Source: Tritrichomonas musculus
Taxonomy: Eukaryota; Parabasalia; Tritrichomonadida; Tritrichomonadidae
Reading direction: 5' to 3'
DNA: 64,000 bases
NCBI GenBank assembly: GCA_039105265.1
Contig: JAPFFF010000001.1
Coordinates: 310,001-374,000 of the forward strand
Position 1 is the first letter of the stretch. Every line of letters begins with the position of its first letter. Below the pieces are notes generated by a model, which was not told where the DNA came from, did no database searches, and saw only the letters and a list, made by a program, of their open reading frames with translations. Both the position numbers and the translations under genes were made by a program. Below, in pieces: positions 59,092-64,000 of this stretch.

Positions 59092-59949
59092 TTAAGATTC
59101 AAAATAGTATTTGTTTGCAGTTATGTTCATGATAAATTTGTCATGCGGTTCTCTATGTTGCAAGTATTCTTGCACAGTTGCCTTTGTATTTAAGTTGTTA
59201 TTTGTTTGCTGCAATAAAGAGGTGAAATCTTCTTCTGAATAACCGCTATAACAGATAATATCGGTTGCCATACGTTTAGCATTTATGTGCACAAATCTTA
59301 TCGTTTGAAATGCCATTATGCACGTTATGTTATAATGTCTTGTTTTTGTCAACAATTTAATAAATTCTGAATTACCGTTTTTCAATAAATCTGAACCAGC
59401 ACAATCATCAAGAATAATCAGAGTATTGAATGGATAAGAGGCGGTTCCATATTTACAAAGCTTACTGGCAATATAAATGATTTTATCTTGAAGGTCAGTT
59501 AAATGATGTTTTTCAATTAAACGCCTCATCTCATCAGACGTTTCTTTCATTTTTGAGAGGATATGTTTGACAAGTGCATAATATTTTATTTTCCTTTTCA
59601 AATGTTTCTGAAGAACGCTCATTAATTGTTTTTCTGAGACATAAATTATTTTTGTTTGAATCTTTTTATTCAAAACTTCGGCGGTTTTATCCATTTTACC
59701 AGACGTTGAGCAGAAATAAATTTTATGATAATATGGATGTTTAAATAATCTTTCAGTAATCATAATATGGCGCCAAATCCAATAACTTTTGCCAGCACCA
59801 GGACGTCCAATCAAAAAGTATATCCCATTTGATGAAAACGGATAATTTTCTGATAATGGTTTGATCAAAGCGCCCTCAATTTCTCTCATACTTTTTCTGA
59901 GTGTCTCATTGATCAATTCTTCAACTTTTTGAATAATATTTCCTTTCAT
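59092..59949 (-). CDS. A32/FtsK-HerA-type genome packaging ATPase, element B
   Basis: This is a 285-residue protein. Walker A is IYFLIGRPGAGKSYWIWRHI near residue 45, Walker B is FNTLIILDDCAGSDLL near 190, followed by the sensor strand NITCIMAFQTIRFVHI. The HerA/A32 pattern is clear and homologous to the ATPase of element A. It would drive DNA into capsids. Integrase, ATPase, minor capsid and MCP genes follow one another on the same strand with short gaps, forming the morphogenesis block of the element. Confidence 0.82.
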   Translation of the reverse strand: MKGNIIQKVEELINETLRKSMREIEGALIKPLSENYPFSSNGIYFLIGRPGAGKSYWIWRHIMITERLFKHPYYHKIYFCSTSGKMDKTAEVLNKKIQTKIIYVSEKQLMSVLQKHLKRKIKYYALVKHILSKMKETSDEMRRLIEKHHLTDLQDKIIYIASKLCKYGTASYPFNTLIILDDCAGSDLLKNGNSEFIKLLTKTRHYNITCIMAFQTIRFVHINAKRMATDIICYSGYSEEDFTSLLQQTNNNLNTKATVQEYLQHREPHDKFIMNITANKYYFES

Positions 59950-59963
59950 TTGATTAAGAATAA

Positions 59964-61108
59964 TTAAATGTATTTTCTGATTTTAACTGGTATGTTTTCA
60001 CCTGTTTTCACCCAATACATTCGTTCTAAACGTGATAATATTGTTGGATTTCCTTCTCTCATACTTTTGGCATATGTATACCCTTGACTTCCATCATCCC
60101 ATTTGACCTTGTATTGGTCATTTGCATTATTATACCCTAAAATCTCCTCTATGTTCCCTCTTTTGCCGTCTTTCAATGTTTTGGCCATAGGAACAAATCC
60201 TTTCGCCTTAACTATTTTGTATCCAGGATAATCGTTTACAGATCTATCGTTAGCAGCAATTTTGAATAAATTACCAGATTTTGAATCAACTGTATATGCT
60301 TGATTGCTAACCATTCTTCGTTTTTTATTTTTAATCGTTTTTTCTTCTACGATACGTACTTTATCACCTTCTTTGAAATCATAAGGGTTTGCTTGCGTTT
60401 TATTTTTCAAAATATATTTCTGTTCGTCTTTAGCTGTCATTTTATTGGGGGCTGTTTTTATTTTAGTATGATATGATTCATTATATGCTGACATTAATGA
60501 CTGCATTTCTTTTGGTGAAATATTTCTTGTAGGTTTGTGTGTTAATTCACCTTCTTTTGATATATCTTTCCATATATCGGCATCTAACAAATTTTTGTTA
60601 ACGGCTAAATCTCTTATCGTTCTCATAAAACGGTTTATTATTCCTAAATTATTGTGATTATCATCCGTTGTAGTCGTATATATAATTTGATGACTTTTCA
60701 TCCAAGATGTCACTTCGTCTGATAAATAAGCAGCATCTTGATCTGAAGCGATTGAATGGCAATTTGGTTCTTCCTTGATGAATTTATTCAATGCTGATTT
60801 GACCTGTAACGCCCCTTTCCCTCTCATCGGATATGCATAAGCTTTACGGGTATTTATATTGATAAGCATCAAATAATTCAAACCGTTAGCTCCTTTATCG
60901 TTTATAAACGTATCCATCTGAAAACCTCCGGAATGAGACGATACGATAGGTATATATTTAGGAGTTGGCACTTTTTGATCATGAACAACGGATTCTGATT
61001 GAAATTTCCTTATCTCTTTTTTTTGAATAACCTTTTTCAAGTGCATGTTTTTCAAAAGCTGGACCACGATATGGATATTCCTTAAATAATTCTGCAAGTG
61101 ATGTCATT
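59964..61108 (-). pseudogene. Retrovirus-like (rve) integrase with chromo-like C-terminus, element B (broken)
   Basis: The core has the first catalytic aspartate in SGGFQMDTFINDKGANGL, the strand YLMLININTRKAYAYPM, the second aspartate in SIASDQDAAYLSDEV, and the helix HNNLGIINRFMRTIRDLA. A SH3-like segment (YDFKEGDKVRIVEEK) follows, and the C-terminal region (IEEILGYNNANDQYKVKWDD) resembles a chromodomain, as in many Polinton and retrotransposon integrases. It would insert the element into host DNA. It is broken, with about one break. Confidence 0.8.
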
Positions 61109-61117
61109 TTCTATAAA

Positions 61118-62089
61118 TTAAACGTATAACATCTTATTATAAGGCAAGAACTGCATTTCCATGACAAAAGTTTCTCCATTAGGTAATTTAACGGGGGCAT
61201 TGTATTGTCTGGCAGAATATAATTCAATCCAAAACCGTTGATCAGAAGAATTCAATTTAAAATATTTGATAGGATTATAATAAATTTGTGAATTACCGAT
61301 ATAATTATGTAATGATTGCTCGCCAAGTGAAGAATAAACTTTACATGAATGACGATCCCAAATATTATCAAAAGTTAGAACGTCATCCCAGAAATCAAAA
61401 TATACATTCTTTTTATTTTGAGTAGGTTCGTCACCAATATTGAATACTTCTTCAAAATCTTTGTTTATTTCTTTCAATTTGAAAGCACAACCGTATGGAT
61501 CTAAAGGATTATTGTTTCGTTCAGAATATATTTTTTCATGAAATCCTCTATCGTCATAATAACCGTCAGTTTGTATATCTCTATTCAAAACATCAAGATC
61601 AGATTGTTCAAATATTTCATAAGGATCCTTCCATAAAGATGAGATATAATTTTTCAATGAATTGTGTACTGCTTCAAAAAAACCTCGGAAATCTCTTTCT
61701 GTTGAGAGCCAGTCAATTACTTTTATTTCTTTGATTTTAATACTATTTTTATAACCATCTGATGTTTGCATATTGGTTATTTTTTCATTTGTCGTATTCC
61801 CCACAATAGATTGAAACATCTTTTTTACATATTTAGCAATTCTAATTGTGAATTCAAGTTTTCGTCTTTTTGAAACGAGCCACATTGACCTTACACCCAC
61901 AATTGTTTCGCCTTTGTTTGACGTTGACCAATCACCAGGAAAATTGAAATAAAAACGATTAAATTTGCTTGGATCTCTTTGTGAGTCCTCTAAGAAAAAA
62001 GCAGTCTCAATTGGGACAGGAACGTTAGCATCATGTACAATATTTTCACGATTAGGGTGTTGAGTTTTAACTCTTGGTGGTAACTCCAT
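61118..62089 (-). CDS. Hypothetical capsid-associated protein, 323 residues, element B
   Basis: The N-terminus is polar (PPRVKTQHPNRENIVHDANV) and leads into a beta-rich core (RFYFNFPGDWSTSNKGETIV, then RRKLEFTIRIAKYV), a middle helical part and a C-terminal region ending FVMEMQFLPYNKMLYV. The phrase VGVRSMWLVSKRRKLEFT recalls jelly-roll minor capsid proteins. It lies between integrase and the 122-residue gene on the same strand, within the morphogenesis block. The start follows TTATTTTTAGTCAAA. I cannot name a family. Confidence 0.45.
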   Translation of the reverse strand: MELPPRVKTQHPNRENIVHDANVPVPIETAFFLEDSQRDPSKFNRFYFNFPGDWSTSNKGETIVGVRSMWLVSKRRKLEFTIRIAKYVKKMFQSIVGNTTNEKITNMQTSDGYKNSIKIKEIKVIDWLSTERDFRGFFEAVHNSLKNYISSLWKDPYEIFEQSDLDVLNRDIQTDGYYDDRGFHEKIYSERNNNPLDPYGCAFKLKEINKDFEEVFNIGDEPTQNKKNVYFDFWDDVLTFDNIWDRHSCKVYSSLGEQSLHNYIGNSQIYYNPIKYFKLNSSDQRFWIELYSARQYNAPVKLPNGETFVMEMQFLPYNKMLYV

Positions 62090-62109
62090 TTTGACTAAAA
62101 ATAAATATC

Positions 62110-62478
62110 TTACTTATTCTTTCTTGGTTTACTAGCATGAAGGATTATTTCCTTTGGAATTATATCTCCCTTTTTCAATTGAATCTGATAGGCTTTTGAT
62201 TTGACCATATTTTCATTCCTTTCACCTATATAACCAATTATCGATCCAAAAAGTGTGATTTTATGTACTGAACAATATTTGGCCACTAAATTCAATATTT
62301 CTTTAACGTCCTCATAATCATCCCAATCAAATTTCTTTGCCCAATCAGTAAAGATTATTTTTTTGTTTGATAATTTAAACTTTGATTTACAAATTTCTGA
62401 TAATTCAGATATTTCTGTCTTTTTCAATGTTTTATTAAAATAAAGTGAACATTCAATTGGCAAAATTAATTCTGGCAT
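62110..62478 (-). CDS. Hypothetical protein, 122 residues, element B
   Basis: The protein looks like a small beta-rich domain (LILPIECSLYFNKTLKKTEI, KIIFTDWAKKFDWDDYEDV) with KITLFGSIIGYIGERNEN and a basic tail (HASKPRKNK). It is followed after 20 bp by the 323-residue gene and is probably co-transcribed with it. No motif is recognised. Confidence 0.45.
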   Translation of the reverse strand: MPELILPIECSLYFNKTLKKTEISELSEICKSKFKLSNKKIIFTDWAKKFDWDDYEDVKEILNLVAKYCSVHKITLFGSIIGYIGERNENMVKSKAYQIQLKKGDIIPKEIILHASKPRKNK

Positions 62479-62503
62479 TTTTATTTATTGAAAAATTTTT
62501 AAT

Positions 62504-62662
62504 TTACATTCTTTTTGATTTATCTTTTGGTACACCAGATTCTACATCTTCATGAACATTCCAATAAGGGTATTTATATGATTTAGCTAAATGATATGCA
62601 CCTTTTTTAATAAAATAATTATAAGTCTCTTGTTCGATTCTTTCCTTCTCAGCTTGACTCAT
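62504..62662 (-). CDS. Small polar protein, 52 residues, element B
   Basis: The ORF MSQAEKERIEQETYNYFIKK ... PKDKSKRM runs from the ATG at 62662. The start overlaps the protease stop by 4 bp (62659-62662), a sign of a compact cluster. It contains AYHLAKSYKYPYWNVHEDV and a basic tail. No family is recognised. Confidence 0.45.
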   Translation of the reverse strand: MSQAEKERIEQETYNYFIKKGAYHLAKSYKYPYWNVHEDVESGVPKDKSKRM

Positions 62663-63966
62663 TTTTTTTTGGGGAGAGTCGGTTTTTCTGTGTTGTTAGA
62701 ATGTTTTTGAAAACTTGGTGGTGTAGGTGGGAGGGCAGCTGTTTCTAATGATTTGCTCTTTAATTCACGTGCAATTCTTTGTCTAATATTAGGTACGTCA
62801 TCTATTGGATAAGGCCATTTACCATCATGCAATAATATCCTTGCATTTTGCATCATTAATATAGCACAATCAATATCATTATTTTGTTTAGGAACACGAT
62901 TATATCTCATTGGATATTTCTGATTAATGCCTTGTGATTTCAAGAATTTATTTATTATTTTACCGATATCTGGGTATGCTTTCATGTTTGAATCATATAC
63001 ACCGATATCTTTATTGCCATTATCGATTACTATTAATATCCAATGTTCCTCTAGTTCAGCAGGAATTACAATGCAATCATAATAATCAATTGGCTTTTTA
63101 TTAAACTGTGGAGCTTTACTAAGATACTCAAAGAGAGAGTCCACTGCTTCTTGTTTCGGATTCTCATATAGATAATAAAACCAATCAGGAGGCAATAAGG
63201 CTACATGTCCTATTCTTTTCACCTTTTTTCCTTTTTCTACTAATAGTTTTAGATATGGATATACTTCTTTTGATTCTAATTGTGAATTATTATCAGTGAT
63301 TGCATTATAATCAATAAATTGGTCTAGATCCATTGGAGGTGTTGGTGGTCTTGATGTGTGCCTTGATGTTTGTTTTGATGATTGAGGGGATGTTTGTGGG
63401 GGTGGGGGAGGAGATGGCGCTCTTGATGTACCGCTTGATGATAATGTAGATGTTTGAGAAGAAGACGATGAAGATGCCAACTTTTTAAGTATAGGTTTGG
63501 CCGAAGACGATGACTTTTTCTGAAAGATTGTTTTATTTTGTGATGGCTCTTCTTGAGGTGGCGGTAATGCATCATCATGCTCTGGCTTCACCCATTTTGC
63601 ATGTCTTTTTGGTTTGGGCTTATAATATTTTATGAACTTAAAGGCAGCATTATTGTCACTTTGCACCTTCCCATATTTAATGAAATAACGCCAAGCAGAT
63701 TTAGCATTTGGCGATCCTTTATAGGCCAAAATTTCACCACTAAAACGTTCTCTAAATAATTTGCCCTTCATATTATTCGCAAATATTTCTAATTCATCCC
63801 TAAAACCCTTTGCTGGTATCCAATTATAGGGCACTAAACATGTCACATAATTATTTGTGATATCTATATATTTAAAATTGTGTTCTCTTTTCAAATCTGT
63901 AACTTTTTGATTTGTTATAGGAGGATTAAAACGAATTTGACCTTGAATAATTATTATATCTGACAT
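62659..63966 (-). CDS. Adenain/Ulp1-like cysteine protease, element B
   Basis: This is a 435-residue protein. The N-terminal ~120 residues (MSDIIIIQGQIRFNPPITNQ...) form a small domain, followed by a Ser/Pro-rich linker to about residue 220. The C-terminal part is a C5/C48-type protease: the catalytic His in EEHWILIVIDN, the Asp/Asn in IGVYDSN, and the Gln and Cys in RVPKQNNDIDCAILMMQNA. In adenovirus and Polintons this enzyme processes capsid proteins during maturation. Its first 240 codons lie in the right TIR, so they recur in the left TIR at 15259-15980. Confidence 0.8.
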   Translation of the reverse strand: MSDIIIIQGQIRFNPPITNQKVTDLKREHNFKYIDITNNYVTCLVPYNWIPAKGFRDELEIFANNMKGKLFRERFSGEILAYKGSPNAKSAWRYFIKYGKVQSDNNAAFKFIKYYKPKPKRHAKWVKPEHDDALPPPQEEPSQNKTIFQKKSSSSAKPILKKLASSSSSSQTSTLSSSGTSRAPSPPPPPQTSPQSSKQTSRHTSRPPTPPMDLDQFIDYNAITDNNSQLESKEVYPYLKLLVEKGKKVKRIGHVALLPPDWFYYLYENPKQEAVDSLFEYLSKAPQFNKKPIDYYDCIVIPAELEEHWILIVIDNGNKDIGVYDSNMKAYPDIGKIINKFLKSQGINQKYPMRYNRVPKQNNDIDCAILMMQNARILLHDGKWPYPIDDVPNIRQRIARELKSKSLETAALPPTPPSFQKHSNNTEKPTLPKKK

Positions 63967-64000
63967 TTTGAATAAAAATAAATTACGGCATTTTACGATT
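63245..64000 (-). repeat. Right terminal inverted repeat of element B (partial, runs off the window)
   Basis: It matches 15225-15980 inverted, with about four base differences and no length change. The shared coordinate sum of 79225 places the outer end near 64311. Confidence 0.9.

Larger units (their letters stand above)
14914..64000. mobile_element. Element B: Maverick/Polinton (interrupted by element A; right end outside the window)
   Basis: The left end starts AGTAGTGGTAGGCT at 14914. Sequence 15225-15980 returns inverted at 63245-64000 with no length change, so the right end should fall near 64311. Without element A the element would be about 24 kb with TIRs of about 1067 bp. It encodes PolB, integrase, ATPase, MCP, minor capsid protein, protease, SF3 helicase and a fibre pair. 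The visible TIR copies differ at about 4 of 756 sites, so it is moderately young. It is broken: interrupted by element A, with roughly six further breaks spread over several genes. Confidence 0.8.

Overview
The window is AT-rich, intronless and almost fully coding on both strands. It is made of four Maverick/Polinton-type large DNA elements packed inside one another. The diagnostic genes are protein-primed family B DNA polymerases, retrovirus-like (rve) integrases, A32/FtsK-type packaging ATPases, double jelly-roll major capsid proteins (MCPs), small minor capsid proteins and an adenovirus-type cysteine protease. Long terminal inverted repeats (TIRs) starting AGTAGT and a 6-bp target duplication complete the picture. 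Massive Maverick load, AT-rich intronless genes and short upstream regions suggest a parabasalid such as Trichomonas vaginalis, but the host is an inference because no clear host gene is present.

Layout. Element D (left edge to about 4418) shows only the 5' part of a large PolB and one element end, and sits inside the PolB gene of element C. Element C (about 4419-14913) keeps a PolB fragment, a GIY-YIG-type nuclease gene, a repeat-rich spacer, a jelly-roll-like gene and a giant 2532-residue fibre gene. Element B starts at 14914 and runs past the right edge, with a predicted end near 64311. Its left half (14914-31453) holds a TIR with an HNH gene and the 5' part of the protease gene, a fibre/jelly-roll gene pair, PolB, a repeat protein, an iteron-like array, an SF3 helicase and small genes. 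Its right half (56776-64000) holds the MCP, minor capsid protein, ATPase, integrase, capsid-associated genes and protease. Element A (31454-56775, 25.3 kb) is inserted in the MCP gene of B and flanked by the duplication AACCTG. It has 1.9-kb TIRs, each carrying the same 437-codon gene.

B and C form one family (fibre pair, compact PolB, homing-type nucleases; B also shows a helicase and protease). A and D form a second (larger PolB with an embedded HNH-like module). Homologous MCP, ATPase, integrase and a small Cys-containing protein link the two. The TIRs of A look identical, so it is very young and looks largely whole, with about two breaks in PolB. The visible TIRs of B differ at about 4 sites in 756 bp, so it is older. 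It is interrupted by A and carries roughly half a dozen further breaks. C and D are incomplete here. All four are treated as fossil virus-like elements.
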